DNA from: Chitinophagaceae bacterium
GTDB taxonomy: Bacteria; Bacteroidota; Bacteroidia; Chitinophagales; Chitinophagaceae
Direction of reading: 5' to 3'
NCBI GenBank assembly: GCA_016710745.1
Contig: JADJVB010000010.1
Coordinates: 1,426,001 to 1,490,000, forward strand
Length of the DNA: 64,000 nt
The number at the start of each line of letters is the position of its first letter. The first letter of the stretch is position 1. Below are positions 8,555 through 19,607 of the stretch, one piece after another. Position numbers and translations under genes: made by a program. The notes beneath the pieces were generated by a model. It saw only the letters and a program-made list of their open reading frames with translations, was not told the DNA's origin and searched no databases.

Positions 8555-10593
8555 ATGGAACATCAACACGAAAGCAATAAAGAAAACCATGCAGCACATG
8601 ATATGAGCAATATGCAGCATGGCACAAACCCGGCAATGGGCCATGCAGGGCATAATCATCATGCCATGATGATTGCCGATTTTAAAAAACGATTTTACGT
8701 AGTGCTCATTCTTACCATACCAATCATGTTGTTATCAGAAATGATCCAGCACTGGTTAAATATTCATATCAGCTTCCCTGGATCAAAATATGTATTGCTT
8801 GCATTGTCTTCTATTGTTTTCTTTTACGGTGGATGGCCCTTTTTAAAAGGGTTGGTTGATGAACTGAAGGCAAAGAACCCCGGTATGATGTTTTTGATTG
8901 GCTTTGCTATAACTGTAGCATACATATATAGTGTTGCGATTGTGTTTGGATTAGCTGGCATGGACTTTTTTTGGGAGCTGACAACACTTATAGGCATCAT
9001 GCTTCTGGGCCACTGGATAGAAATGAAATCCGTTGCAGGGCATCAAAAGAATTAGAATTATTAGTGCAATTAATGCCTGCAGACGCTCACATGGTAATGC
9101 CCAACATGGTGCATGATGTAAAGACCGACACATTAAAAGAAAAGGATATTATTTTAGTAAAGCCAGGTGAAAAGGTAGCAGCAGACGGAATAATATTGGA
9201 AGGAGAAAGTTATCTGAATGAAAGTATGCTTACAGGTGAAAGCAAGCCGGTACAAAAAGTAAAAGGCGATAAAGTAATTGCAGGTGCCATCAACGGAAAT
9301 GGTTCAATAAAAGTTACTGTATCGCATGCCTCCAAAGATTCTTATCTCTCACAGGTAATCAAACTGGTTGATGATGCCCAAAAATCTAAATCAAAAACAC
9401 AGTTGCTGGCAGATACAGCAGCAAAATGGTTAACCATTATTGCTATTGTTGCGGGTATTGGCACATTTTTATATTGGTATTTAACCGGGCAATCCTTAGC
9501 CTTTGCAATGGAAAGAATGGTAACTGTAATTGTGATCTGTTGTCCCCATGCTTTAGGATTGGCTGTTCCGCTGGTTGTTGCAAAATCAACAGCATTATCT
9601 GCAAAGAATGGCTTACTCATTAAGAATCGTACAGCCTTTGAAAATGCCAGAAAAATAACAACTATTGTGTTTGATAAAACAGGCACTTTGACAGTTGGAA
9701 AGTTTGAAGTATCAAAGATAGTATCGCTGCAAAAAGAGTTAAATGAAAATGAGATCATTCGTTTAGCATCAGCATTGGAACAAAAATCAGAACATCCCAT
9801 CGCAACAGGCATCTTGCAAAAAGTAAAAGATCTATCTATTTCAATTCCTGCAACAGAAAATTTTAATGCCATCACCGGCAAAGGTGTTGAGGCAGCTGTT
9901 GAAGGCAAAAAAATACTGGTAGTTAGTCCCGGATATTTAAAAGAAAACAATCTGGCAATCCCCGAAGGCTTTACTGCCAATGATACAGAAACTGTAGTAT
10001 TTGTAATCGTTAACAACCAGTTGGCAGGATACATTGCCTTGTCCGATGAAATTCGTCCGGAATCAGCCGAAGCAATCAAGACCTTAAAAGAAAACCATAT
10101 CAAATCAATTTTACTCACAGGCGATAACAACAAAGTTGCTAAAAGTGTAAGCGACACTTTGGGCATGGATAGTTTTATTGCCGAAGTATTACCTCATCAA
10201 AAATTAGAAAAAATAAAAGAACTGCAAAGCAAAGGTGAGTTTGTTGCCATGACAGGCGATGGCGTGAACGATGCCCCGGCTTTAGCAATTGCAGATGTAG
10301 GAATTGCCGTTGGTAGCGGCAGCGACATAGCTGCTGAAACCGCAGGTATCGTTTTAGTGAATAGCAACCCAAAAGATATTGTGAGTTTAATTTTATTTGG
10401 TAAAGCCACTTACCGAAAAATGATACAGAATTTAATTTGGGCAACAGGTTACAATGTTATTGCATTGCCTTTGGCAGCAGGTGTTTTATATAAGCAAGGC
10501 ATTTTACTAAGCCCGGCGGCAGGCGCAGTATTAATGACAGTAAGCACAGTTGTTGTAGCTATCAATGCAAGTTTTTTAAAAGTAAAAAAATAA
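8555..10593 (+). pseudogene. CopB-type (CPH) P1B copper-translocating ATPase, split by one frameshift
   Basis: Exports copper or silver from the cytoplasm using ATP. The N-terminus is Met/His-rich (MSNMQHGTNPAMGHAGHNHH). The A-domain has LTGES; the membrane metal site is CCPHALGLA, the CPH signature of P1B-3 (CopB-type) pumps; the P-domain has DKTGTLT, the N-domain EHPIATG, and the hinge GDGVNDAP. The first frame stops at 9055. The sequence resumes as ASKELELLVQLMPADAHMV in another frame if one G is added to the GGG at 9038-9040. Total length is about 680 residues, normal for the family. As written it would yield two halves and no pump; a sequence error at this G run is equally possible. Confidence 0.85.
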
Positions 10594-10604
10594 AGGATTA
10601 AAGA

Positions 10605-11009
10605 ATGAAAAAGATAAAATTAGCCATATTGCTCCTTGCCAGCTTTTCCTTTGCACAATCGCAGGATATGAAAGGCATGGACATGACAAAAAAAGAGCAA
10701 ACCCAACCTGTAACCTACACTTGCCCCATGCACCCGGAAATTCATGCCACTAAACCCGGCAACTGCCCTAAGTGCGGTATGAAGCTGGTAAAGGAAAAGC
10801 CGAAAGCTCCGGCTACTCCGGTGGTAAAGAAGAAAGATGAAATGCAAATGCCAAAAGAGATAACAGCGCCCACAACATATACATGCCCCATGCATCCCGA
10901 AATTCATGCTATCCAACCTGGCAATTGTCCAAAGTGTGGTATGAAGCTAATTAAGGAGAAGCCCAAAGCTGCAATGCCCCAAAAGCAGGATGAAATGCAA
11001 ATGCCATGA
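10605..11009 (+). CDS. Exported protein with two HMBD metal-binding repeats
   Basis: 134 residues with a signal peptide ([20 protein letters not shown]) and two nearly identical HMBD units ([20 protein letters not shown] and [20 protein letters not shown]) separated by Lys/Pro-rich linkers. It overlaps the following multicopper oxidase by four bases (ATGA). In related Bacteroidota, as I recall, such a leader and HMBD region forms the N-terminus of the oxidase itself, so the split at 11006 may be a one-base frameshift. As written it is a small periplasmic copper-binding protein. Confidence 0.75.
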   Translation: MKKIKLAILLLASFSFAQSQDMKGMDMTKKEQTQPVTYTCPMHPEIHATKPGNCPKCGMKLVKEKPKAPATPVVKKKDEMQMPKEITAPTTYTCPMHPEIHAIQPGNCPKCGMKLIKEKPKAAMPQKQDEMQMP

Positions 11010-13291
11010 AAGACACAATAAAAAAAATGGGTAACATGGAGAATAAGGCTATGGAAAATATGGATATGCCCAAAGCAAATATTGGCAATATTAAAACAAT
11101 TGTAAACCCTACACCTCCAAGAACAGTACGTTACGATCTATATATTGCAGATACGATGGTAACATTTGGTAAAAAAACAAAAAGAGCCATTGCAGTAAAC
11201 GGGCAAATACCTATGCCTACTCTCACGTTTACGGAAGGAGATACAGCTGAAATTTATGTACATAATGATTTGAATGAAGAAACATCTTTGCATTGGCATG
11301 GATTATTCCTACCCAATCAATATGATGGTGTACCTAACCTTACGCAAATGCCCATCAAGCCACATACAACACATTTGTATAAGTTTCCCATTATCCAACA
11401 CGGTACACATTGGTATCACAGCCACACCGGATTGCAGGAGCAGATTGGTATGTACGGCATGTTTATCATGAATAAAAGGGAAGAGTTGGACATACCTACC
11501 ATTCCGCTGATACTAAGCGAATGGATAGATATGAAACCCAAAGAAGTACACCGCAGTTTACATGCTGCCACCGATTGGTTTGCCGTTCAAAAAGGAAGTA
11601 CTCAAAGTTATGCAGAGGCTATAAAACAAGGTCATTTTAAAACAAAGGTTAACAATGAATGGAAGCGTATGAATGCGATGGATTTAACAGATGTGTATTA
11701 CGATAATTTTTTACTGAATGGCAAAAATCAAAACGAACAACCGCAATTTAAGGCAGGTGATAAAGTAAGGCTTCGCATTGCTAATGGCGGGGCTTCCGAT
11801 TATTTTTGGCTCTCCTATGCAGGTGGTAAAATAATCGTTGTGGCCACGGACGGAAATGATGTAGAACCGGTGGAAGTTGACAGGCTTATTGTTGCAGTGT
11901 CTGAAACTTATGATGTAATAGTAACCATTCCGGAAAACAAAAGCTACGAGTTTCTGGTAACTCCTGAAGACCGAACCAAACATGCTTCCCTTTGGTTGGG
12001 TAGCGGTGAAAAAGTATCTGCCACAAAAATGAAGCGACCAAAATATTTTGCCGGCATGAAAATGATGAACGATATGATGGATATGAAAGGCAACATGATT
12101 GAAATGGAAGGAATGAAAATGGAAAACCAGGTGATGGATATGAATACCGTCATGTATCCTGAAATAACCGGTGATGAAAATCCAAAGAAAGATACCTCAC
12201 ATGCCATGCAGATGCCGAATAATAACAGTATGCAGGGTATGAATATGGAAGCTGAAACGGCCGATATAGTTTCACTAAATTATACCATGCTAAAAGCTCC
12301 GGAAAAAACTACTTTACCCGACGGGCCTTTAAAAGTATTGAAGTTTGACCTTACCGGAAACATGAACCGTTATGTATGGACACTGGACAACAAAACAGTT
12401 TCTGAAAGCGATAAGATCCTGATTAAAAAAGGAGAGAATGTGCGTATCATTTTATACAACAACAGCATGATGCGCCATCCTATGCACCTGCATGGCCACG
12501 ACTTCAGATTGCTCAATGGCCAGGGAGAATATGCTCCCATGAAAAACATTATCGACATCATGCCCATGGAAAGAGATACCATTGAATTTAATGCAAATGT
12601 GTATGGTGATTGGTTTTTCCATTGCCATATTTTATACCACATGATGAGCGGCATGGGCCGGGTATTTACTTATGAAAATCAACCGGCAAATCCGGAAATA
12701 CCAAATCCTAAACTGGCACAACGAAAATTATTTGCAGATGACAGGCAGTTTCATTTAATGGGAAGAATAGGAATAGAGAGCAATGGTAGTGATGGCGAAG
12801 CCATGCTGGCCAATACAAGATGGAAAATAAGTACGCTATGGCATTTGGGCTATCACGATATGCACGGTTACGAAAGTGAAACAATGGTTGGCCGCTATAT
12901 TGGCCGTATGCAATGGTTGTATCCGTATGTTGGTTTTGATTATCATTATAAAAAAGAAGGCGGCCCGAAAAACATTTTCGGAGGCGAAGAAAAAACCTGG
13001 TTTGGCCAAACAAGCAACAAAAACAACCGAAAAACCATCATAGCCGGTGTTGCTTATACATTGCCTATGTTATTTGTTGCTGATCTGCGGATAGACGGCA
13101 ATGGCATATTCCGCTTTCAATTTGGCAGAGAAGATGTTCCGGTAACAAAACGCTTACGTTTTAGCATGATGATAAATACTGATAAAGAATACATGGCGGG
13201 GTTAAGATACATTGCCACAAAATACATTTCTGTTTCATCACACTATGACAGCGACATGGGGCTGGGCGCCGGAATAACTTTTACTTATTAA
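11006..13291 (+). CDS. Multicopper oxidase fused to C-terminal beta-barrel-like domain
   Basis: 761 residues. The cupredoxin part carries LHWHGLFLP (about 95), [14 protein letters not shown] (about 134), [10 protein letters not shown] (about 490) and [12 protein letters not shown] (about 537), so the copper sites are complete. Residues about 350-430 form a Met-rich insert ([14 protein letters not shown]) typical of copper-handling CopA enzymes. After about residue 565 the sequence switches to alternating beta strands ([28 protein letters not shown]) and ends in Tyr (GAGITFTY), like an outer-membrane barrel end; CopB-like in style. The N-terminus ([14 protein letters not shown]) has no signal peptide although the enzyme should be periplasmic; the preceding overlapping gene supplies one, which suggests a single original gene. 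A strong terminator follows. Confidence 0.82.
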   Translation: MKDTIKKMGNMENKAMENMDMPKANIGNIKTIVNPTPPRTVRYDLYIADTMVTFGKKTKRAIAVNGQIPMPTLTFTEGDTAEIYVHNDLNEETSLHWHGLFLPNQYDGVPNLTQMPIKPHTTHLYKFPIIQHGTHWYHSHTGLQEQIGMYGMFIMNKREELDIPTIPLILSEWIDMKPKEVHRSLHAATDWFAVQKGSTQSYAEAIKQGHFKTKVNNEWKRMNAMDLTDVYYDNFLLNGKNQNEQPQFKAGDKVRLRIANGGASDYFWLSYAGGKIIVVATDGNDVEPVEVDRLIVAVSETYDVIVTIPENKSYEFLVTPEDRTKHASLWLGSGEKVSATKMKRPKYFAGMKMMNDMMDMKGNMIEMEGMKMENQVMDMNTVMYPEITGDENPKKDTSHAMQMPNNNSMQGMNMEAETADIVSLNYTMLKAPEKTTLPDGPLKVLKFDLTGNMNRYVWTLDNKTVSESDKILIKKGENVRIILYNNSMMRHPMHLHGHDFRLLNGQGEYAPMKNIIDIMPMERDTIEFNANVYGDWFFHCHILYHMMSGMGRVFTYENQPANPEIPNPKLAQRKLFADDRQFHLMGRIGIESNGSDGEAMLANTRWKISTLWHLGYHDMHGYESETMVGRYIGRMQWLYPYVGFDYHYKKEGGPKNIFGGEEKTWFGQTSNKNNRKTIIAGVAYTLPMLFVADLRIDGNGIFRFQFGREDVPVTKRLRFSMMINTDKEYMAGLRYIATKYISVSSHYDSDMGLGAGITFTY

Positions 13292-13296
13292 ACCGA

Positions 13297-13335
13297 ATAA
13301 CAGCCTGTCTTTTTGCAACCAGGCTGTTATTTTAG
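13297..13335 (+). terminator. Rho-independent terminator after multicopper oxidase
   Basis: A perfect 12-bp stem (AATAACAGCCTG pairing with CAGGCTGTTATT) around a 11-base loop, followed by TTTAG. It closes the copper cluster and separates it from the divalent-metal cluster that starts at 13385. Confidence 0.8.
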
Positions 13336-13384
13336 TTGATCCCCAATGTTGTTTTTGGCCTTTAAACTATTATTTTTGCCAATA

Positions 13385-13702
13385 ATGAAAATTTTTACCT
13401 TAATATTGAGCTTTTTCCTGCTGTATCTGTCATGCCTTCCATGCAGCGACAGTACGGAGTGCAATATAAAGGCCCCGGCAGCAATTTCTGCTACCGATAA
13501 TCACCAGCAACACAGGCACGATGCAGAAGCCTGTACGCCGTTTTGCACCTGTTCCTGTTGTGCAGCTTCGGCATTTTATACTTCTTTCTCCAAAGCACAG
13601 GTAAATAAAGTAATGCCTTCATCTGAAAAATTTCCGCTCTATAATGTAGTCTTTACTACTGAGGCGAATAATAGCATCTGGCAACCTCCCAAAATATCTT
13701 AA
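13385..13702 (+). CDS. DUF6660 family small exported Cys/His protein
   Basis: 105 residues from ATG 13385 (MKIFTLILSFFLLYLSCLPC). The mature part has a His stretch (HQQHRHDAEA), the cluster CTPFCTCSCCAAS, and the ending SIWQPPKIS. These features fit DUF6660, which sits directly upstream of CzcA/CusA pumps in Bacteroidota. A role in periplasmic metal sensing or binding is inferred. The upstream in-frame ATG at 13346 adds a second hydrophobic run and is less likely. Confidence 0.75.
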   Translation: MKIFTLILSFFLLYLSCLPCSDSTECNIKAPAAISATDNHQQHRHDAEACTPFCTCSCCAASAFYTSFSKAQVNKVMPSSEKFPLYNVVFTTEANNSIWQPPKIS

Positions 13703-13778
13703 TTCCTCCCGCTATTAAAATTGCTGCATAGCCTTTATTGGCATGTAATGCATTTTCATTCATTTTTTCCATTGTAAA

Positions 13779-13928
13779 ATGGCAACTATCAAAAAATCTA
13801 AAAAGGCCAAACAGCCTTTGGCATTAAGAGTAATTAAAATCATTGTTATTGTATTGTGTAGTGCTATTCTTTTAGCAGCAATTGTAAAAAGGGTAACTCA
13901 TATTTACAGTAATCACATAGCCAAATAG
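13779..13928 (+). CDS. Small single-span membrane protein (49 aa)
   Basis: Starts MATIKKSKKAKQPLALRV, a basic cytoplasmic face, followed by one membrane span (IIKIIVIVLCSAILLAAIV approximately) and a short end (THIYSNHIAK). It ends 7 bp before the CzcA start, so it is very likely co-transcribed and may be an accessory peptide of the pump. No family is recognised. Confidence 0.5.
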   Translation: MATIKKSKKAKQPLALRVIKIIVIVLCSAILLAAIVKRVTHIYSNHIAK

Positions 13929-13935
13929 AACAAAC

Positions 13936-16900
13936 ATGCTTAATAAAATAATTCAGTTCAGTATAAAGAACAAACTCATCATCGGGGTAATGACCCTGGC
14001 TCTTATCATCTGGGGTTTGTGGAGTGCAACAAAATTACCTGTGGATGCATTGCCCGATGTTACCAATAACCAGGTACAGGTAATTACCCGTGCTCCAACA
14101 TTGGCAGCACAAGAGGTAGAACAATTTATTACCTATCCGTTAGAAAGGGCAATGTCTAATGTACAGGGTATTGAGGAGATGCGTTCCTTTTCCCGCTTTG
14201 GTTTAAGTGTAATAACCGTAGTATTTAAGGAAGACATCAACATTTACTTTGCCCGGCAACTCATATCTGAAAAATTAAAGGAGGCAGTAGAGCAAATTCC
14301 CAAAGGAATGGGTAATCCCGAAATGGGTCCTGTTACAACCGGGCTCGGCGAAATATACCAGTATGTTATCCATCCAAAAAAAGGTAGCGAAGCAAAATAT
14401 TCTGCTATGGACTTAAGAACCATGCAGGATTGGATTGTAGGTCGCCAGTTAACCGGTATTGCCGGTGTGGCAGAAGTTTCAGGGTTCGGTGGCATAAGCA
14501 AACAATATGAAGTAGCTGTAAGCCCGGACAGGCTTAAAGCCATGAATGTAACCTTACCCGAAGTGTTTGTTGCCCTTGAAAAAAATAATGAAAATACCGG
14601 TGGGGCGTACATCGACAGAAAGCCTAATGCTTATTTTATAAGAGGGGTAGGTCTGGTAAAAACTTTTGCAGACATTGAAAACATTGTTATAAAAATACAA
14701 AGCGGTGTACCGGTTCTCATAAAAGATGTGGGTACCGTTCAGTTTGGTTCGCCACCACGTTACGGAGCTATGACATATAATGGCGAAAAAGAAGTAGTGG
14801 GTGGTATTGTAATGATGATGAAAGGGGCCAACAGTGCATCAGTTGTAAAACTGGTAAAAGAAAGGATGGTCACGGTACAAAAATCCCTGCCCGATGATGT
14901 GGAGATAGAAGCATTTATAGACCGTACCAATTTAATAGACCGTGCCATCAATACCGTAAAAACCAATCTGATTGAAGGGGCATTGATTGTAATACTGGTA
15001 TTGGTTTTATTCCTGGGAAACTGGCGTGCCGGTTTAATTGTGGCTTCTGCCATTCCCTTATCATTATTATTTGCACTGGCACTAATGAATTTATTTGGTG
15101 TAAGTGCCAACCTTATGAGTTTGGGTGCAATAGATTTTGGTTTAATTGTAGATGGTGCTGTAATTATTGTAGAAGCTACACTACATTATTTAGGTAGTCA
15201 AAAACTTGCAGGCAGACTTACCCAGCATCAAATGGATCATGCAGTGGAAGGTAGCGCAAAGAAAATGATGAGTTCCGCAGCTTTCGGACAAATCATCATT
15301 CTAATAGTTTACCTGCCCATACTTTCTTTACAGGGTGTAGAAGGGAAAATGTTTCGCCCAATGGCAGAAACTGTAGCCTTTGCAATTTTGGGTGCACTGT
15401 TGTTGTCGCTCACTTACATTCCAATGATGAGTGCCCTCTTTCTTTCAAAAAATACCAAACACAAAAAGAATTTTTCTGATAAAATGATGGACTTCTTTCA
15501 GCGTGGCTATGCACCGCTTTTAAAAGGAGCCCTCAAAATTAAATATGCCGTTGTGGCTGTTGCAGTTGGACTATTAATTATCGCTTTCTTTATTTTTAAA
15601 AATATGGGAGGCGAATTTATCCCAACATTGGAAGAAGGTGATTATGCAATTGAGTTTGTGTTGCCACAGGGATCTTCCCTATCTCAAACAACCGAAACAG
15701 TAATGATGGCAGAGCGGATGTTGTTGAAATTTCCCGAAGTAAAAATGGTAATTGGCAAAACCGGTGCAGGAGATGTAGCTACAGACCCTATGCCACCAGA
15801 AGCCACGGATTTAATGGTGATATTAAAAGATAAAAAAGAATGGAAATCAAATCTCGGATTCTATGAATTATCCGATAAAATGAGAGATAAGTTATCTAAT
15901 ATACCCGGTGTAATAGCCGAACCAAGCCAGCCCATTCAAATGCGTTTTAATGAATTAATGACAGGCATAAGGCAGGATGTGGCTATTAAAATATTTGGAG
16001 AAAACTTAGATAGCCTGGTTACTTATGCCAATAAAGTAGCAAAAGTAATAGGCTCAATAGAAGGCATTACCCAACCTCAGGTTGAAAGAGTTGATGGTCT
16101 TCCGCAAATTACCATTGAGTATGACCGGGCAAAACTGGCGGGCTATGGTTTAAATATTGAAGATATAAACCACGTTGTCAGCACTGCCTTTGCCGGCGAA
16201 GAAGCAGGTGTTGTATTTGAGAATGAAAGAAAATTTGATCTGGTGTTACGTTTAGATAGTACACATCGTACAAACCTGGATGATGTAAGTGAATTATTTG
16301 TACCAATGAGCAACGGTAATCAAATTCCATTATCACAGGTTGTCAGTGTATATTTTAAAAGTGGTCCGGCGCAAATAAGCAGGGAATCAGGCAAGCGCAG
16401 AATTTATGTAAGCTTTAATGTAAGAGGTAGAGATGTGGAAAGTGTAGTAAAAGAAGCACAGCAAAAATTAGATGCAAAAGTAAAACTACCGGCAGGTTAT
16501 TATTATACTTATGGTGGCACATTCGAAAATCTGCAAAAAGCATCGGCGAGGCTTATGATCGTGGTTCCATTGGCCTTGGCACTCATTTTCTTTATGCTGT
16601 ATTTCACTTTTAATTCTGTCAAAAATGCTTCTCTCATTTTTACGGCAATACCCATGAGTGCTATTGGCGGTGTGTTTGCATTACTGTTAAGAGGTATGCC
16701 TTTCAGTATTTCAGCAGGTGTTGGCTTTATTGCACTGTTTGGTGTGGCAGTATTAAATGGTATTGTGCTGATAAGCACTTTTAACCAGTTGGAAAAAGAT
16801 GGCATGAAAGATATAATGCAAAGAGTAAGGGAGGGAACCAGGATACGGTTACGCCCCGTTTTAATGACAGCATCCGTTGCTGCTTTAGGTTTTATACCTA

Positions 16901-18255
16901 TGGCTTTCTCAAGTGGTGCAGGTGCAGAGGTGCAAAAGCCATTGGCCACGGTTGTAATTGGAGGCTTGATAACCGCAACATTATTAACCCTGATCGTACT
17001 GCCCTGTTTGTACATCATCTTTTCTAAAAAAACTAAAATGAAAGTAACACCGGTTGCAACAATTTTAATGGGTATTATTTTGCTTACATCATCGACAAAC
17101 CTGTTTGCACAGGATGCGCCTGTTAAAAGGTTACCAGTTAGCGAAGTAATAACAATGGCAAAAAATAACCTCCAATACGGCATCAACAGTCAGCAGATAG
17201 TTAAAGGGAAGGCTCAAATAAAAACAGCAAATCTGTTTCCCAAAACAGGCGTGTTTGCAGAGAATGAAGATTTTAGGCCAAGCGATACCAAAGGCATACT
17301 AAAAGTTGGTATCTCACAAAGTATTGCATGGCCGGGCTTGTACAAAGCACAGAAAAATTTGTACGGCGAACAATTAAAATATTACGAGGTTAATGCCGCA
17401 GCTATTGACATAGATATAAAAAAAGAGGTACGCACTATTTATTACCAGCTTTGGTATTTACAGGATAAGCAGCAACTTTATAATCGCTTAGATAGTATTT
17501 ATAAATCATTAAGTAAAGCAGCCGTATTGAAAGTAAAGACTGGCGATAGCCCCGGCTTAGATAGTATTGCGGCTAATGTTCGTATGATGGAATTACAGGC
17601 GTTACTGCAACAGTTAAGTAACGATGTACAAATTCAGCAGCAGTCATTAATGCAATTAGTTAATTCGCAGGAATTGATTTTGCCCCTGATGCTACCATTG
17701 GAGAAATTGCCAATGCCAGGCGCTGTAAACGATAGCCTGCATCCGTTGCTGGCTTTACAATCGCAAAACATTAAAATTGCAAATGCAGGAATAAGCGTAA
17801 TAAAAAATGAAAACAAACCTGAATTTTCTGGCCGGTTTTTTACGCAGAATTTGTGGGCTGCTAAAGATCCATATACCGGTTTCTCTGTATCAGCGGCCTT
17901 TCCTTTGTTTGGCGCATCTGCTTATCGCAGCAAAGTAAAAGTTGCTCAGGCAGATATGGCGCTACAACAAAGACAATTTGATTATAGCAAACAGGTATTA
18001 AACACACAACAACTTTTAAGGCAGCAGGAGATAACCAGAAACAGGAGTATGCTTTTATTTTACGAAACAGCCGGATTAAAACAAGCTAGCGAAATTATTA
18101 AAGCAGCTTCATTGGCGTATCGGGCCGGTGAAATAAGTTTTGCGGAGCTTTCGCAGTTTCTCACACAGGCCATTGAAATTCAAAAAAATTATTTGGAAAA
18201 TCTGAATATTTATAATCATTCCGTTATTCAGTACAATTATTACATCAATCAATAA
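13936..18255 (+). CDS. CzcA-type heavy-metal RND pump fused to TolC-family outer-membrane channel
   Basis: 1439 residues. Residues 1-1034 are an HME-RND inner-membrane proton antiporter (LPDVTNNQVQVITRAP near the start, large periplasmic loops, 12 expected spans). The TM4 motif is DFGLIVDGAVIIVE with D400, D406 and E413, the CzcA-type (Zn/Co/Cd) pattern rather than the CusA Cu/Ag pattern. From Met 1035 the sequence reads like a signal peptide (MKVTPVATILMGIILL then NLFAQDAP) followed by a TolC-like helical channel to the end. Such fusions are known in Bacteroidota. It is followed 10 bp later by its adaptor. Intact, unlike both ATPases. Function as divalent-cation efflux is well supported by the motif and neighbours. 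Confidence 0.9.
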   Translation: MLNKIIQFSIKNKLIIGVMTLALIIWGLWSATKLPVDALPDVTNNQVQVITRAPTLAAQEVEQFITYPLERAMSNVQGIEEMRSFSRFGLSVITVVFKEDINIYFARQLISEKLKEAVEQIPKGMGNPEMGPVTTGLGEIYQYVIHPKKGSEAKYSAMDLRTMQDWIVGRQLTGIAGVAEVSGFGGISKQYEVAVSPDRLKAMNVTLPEVFVALEKNNENTGGAYIDRKPNAYFIRGVGLVKTFADIENIVIKIQSGVPVLIKDVGTVQFGSPPRYGAMTYNGEKEVVGGIVMMMKGANSASVVKLVKERMVTVQKSLPDDVEIEAFIDRTNLIDRAINTVKTNLIEGALIVILVLVLFLGNWRAGLIVASAIPLSLLFALALMNLFGVSANLMSLGAIDFGLIVDGAVIIVEATLHYLGSQKLAGRLTQHQMDHAVEGSAKKMMSSAAFGQIIILIVYLPILSLQGVEGKMFRPMAETVAFAILGALLLSLTYIPMMSALFLSKNTKHKKNFSDKMMDFFQRGYAPLLKGALKIKYAVVAVAVGLLIIAFFIFKNMGGEFIPTLEEGDYAIEFVLPQGSSLSQTTETVMMAERMLLKFPEVKMVIGKTGAGDVATDPMPPEATDLMVILKDKKEWKSNLGFYELSDKMRDKLSNIPGVIAEPSQPIQMRFNELMTGIRQDVAIKIFGENLDSLVTYANKVAKVIGSIEGITQPQVERVDGLPQITIEYDRAKLAGYGLNIEDINHVVSTAFAGEEAGVVFENERKFDLVLRLDSTHRTNLDDVSELFVPMSNGNQIPLSQVVSVYFKSGPAQISRESGKRRIYVSFNVRGRDVESVVKEAQQKLDAKVKLPAGYYYTYGGTFENLQKASARLMIVVPLALALIFFMLYFTFNSVKNASLIFTAIPMSAIGGVFALLLRGMPFSISAGVGFIALFGVAVLNGIVLISTFNQLEKDGMKDIMQRVREGTRIRLRPVLMTASVAALGFIPMAFSSGAGAEVQKPLATVVIGGLITATLLTLIVLPCLYIIFSKKTKMKVTPVATILMGIILLTSSTNLFAQDAPVKRLPVSEVITMAKNNLQYGINSQQIVKGKAQIKTANLFPKTGVFAENEDFRPSDTKGILKVGISQSIAWPGLYKAQKNLYGEQLKYYEVNAAAIDIDIKKEVRTIYYQLWYLQDKQQLYNRLDSIYKSLSKAAVLKVKTGDSPGLDSIAANVRMMELQALLQQLSNDVQIQQQSLMQLVNSQELILPLMLPLEKLPMPGAVNDSLHPLLALQSQNIKIANAGISVIKNENKPEFSGRFFTQNLWAAKDPYTGFSVSAAFPLFGASAYRSKVKVAQADMALQQRQFDYSKQVLNTQQLLRQQEITRNRSMLLFYETAGLKQASEIIKAASLAYRAGEISFAELSQFLTQAIEIQKNYLENLNIYNHSVIQYNYYINQ

Positions 18256-18265
18256 AATATAAAAG

Positions 18266-19504
18266 ATGACAAAGTTTTTAATTACAGTAATATTTTTTGC
18301 TAACCTTCTTTTCGTTACTTCCTGCGGAAACAAAACTGCTGAAACAGAAAAAACCGCCGAAGCTAAACCCGAAGGCGAAGCCACAGAGGAAAATGCAAAT
18401 CCAAATGAAGCTACACTTACAAATGAACAAATAGAAAGTATTGGTGTAGAATTAGGGACTGTAGAACAAAAGCAATTAACAGCAGCAGTAAAAGCAAACG
18501 GAGTGCTTAAAGTTCCCAATCAAAATAAAGCCAGCGTAAATTCAATTTACAGCGGTGTAATAAAATCCTTGCTGGTGCAACCGGGTAGCCACGTTTCAAA
18601 AGGTCAAACAATTGCAACCGTTGCCAATCCCGAATTTATACAGGCCCAAAGCCAGTACCTGAGTGTGAACGGAAAAATTGCCTTTGCCGAGTTGGAAGTA
18701 AAAAGGCAAAAAGAATTGAACGAAGGCAATGCCGGAGCTTTAAAAAATCTGCAGTCTGCTGAAACAGAATTAAGAAGTCTCCGAACACTCCGCTCAACCC
18801 TTGCCCAGCAAATACAGTTAATGGGTATTAATCCTGCAAGGCTTTCCAATGGAAAATTGGTTTCAGTACTTTCCGTATCAAGCCCCATCAGCGGTGTGGT
18901 AAGTAATGTACTTGTAAAAATGGGCAGCTATATAGATGTAACAACAGCAGTTGCCGAAATTGTAGATAACAGTCAACTACATCTTGATTTGTTTGTTTAC
19001 GAGAAAGATTTACCTAAACTAAAGAATAACCAGGTTATTCATTTTACTGTTACAAATAATCCCGGTAAAGAATACGATGCACAGATATTTTCTCTCGGTT
19101 CATCTTTTGAGGGAGAAAGCAAAGCAGTTTCAATTCATGCAAAAGTACAGGGCGATAAAATTGGCTTAATTGATGGTATGAATGTTACTGCAATAATTAG
19201 CCTGGAACAAAATACAGTACCCGCTGTACCCAATGAAGCAATCGTAAACGTAGATGGAAAGGATTATATTTTTGTACTAATCGATGCCGAAGCAGGTAAA
19301 TTAAATTCTAAAGACTCACTCAAATCAAAAACACCAGCAGCAGAAACGGGAAAAACCTTTGAACGCATACCGGTTGCAAAAGGCACAACAGATATTGGTT
19401 ATACTGAAATAACCTTATTACGGGAAATACCAAAAGATGCAAAGATTGTAACGAAGGGCGCATTTTTTGTTTCTGCTAAAATGACAAACTTTGAAGAAGA
19501 GTAA
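18266..19504 (+). CDS. RND efflux periplasmic adaptor lipoprotein (CzcB-like)
   Basis: 412 residues. The lipoprotein signal ends LLFVTSCGNK. It has a barrel-sandwich half-motif (VQPGSHVSKGQTIATV), an alpha-hairpin (about 120-170), the second half-motif (SPISGVVSNVLVKMGSYID) and the C-terminal barrel (PNEAIVNVDGKDYIFVL). It would link the CzcA-type pump to the fused TolC domain. It begins 10 bp after the pump stop, so it shares its transcript. Intact; substrate follows the pump (Zn/Co/Cd). Confidence 0.88.
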   Translation: MTKFLITVIFFANLLFVTSCGNKTAETEKTAEAKPEGEATEENANPNEATLTNEQIESIGVELGTVEQKQLTAAVKANGVLKVPNQNKASVNSIYSGVIKSLLVQPGSHVSKGQTIATVANPEFIQAQSQYLSVNGKIAFAELEVKRQKELNEGNAGALKNLQSAETELRSLRTLRSTLAQQIQLMGINPARLSNGKLVSVLSVSSPISGVVSNVLVKMGSYIDVTTAVAEIVDNSQLHLDLFVYEKDLPKLKNNQVIHFTVTNNPGKEYDAQIFSLGSSFEGESKAVSIHAKVQGDKIGLIDGMNVTAIISLEQNTVPAVPNEAIVNVDGKDYIFVLIDAEAGKLNSKDSLKSKTPAAETGKTFERIPVAKGTTDIGYTEITLLREIPKDAKIVTKGAFFVSAKMTNFEEE

Positions 19505-19607
19505 AAAAGCAAAAAATGAAACTGTTTGCTTCAATGGTTATTGAAAAAAATAACAGGATGCGAAGATTTAAGCAAATTTCGACGAAGGGTATATTAAAAA
19601 ACTACGA

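Noticed and set aside
9342..10166. 274-codon minus-strand frame
   Set aside because: Lies wholly inside the conserved copper ATPase gene on the + strand; no independent motif.
16509..17186. 225-codon minus-strand frame
   Set aside because: Shadow of the CzcA pump gene; composition of antisense sequence.
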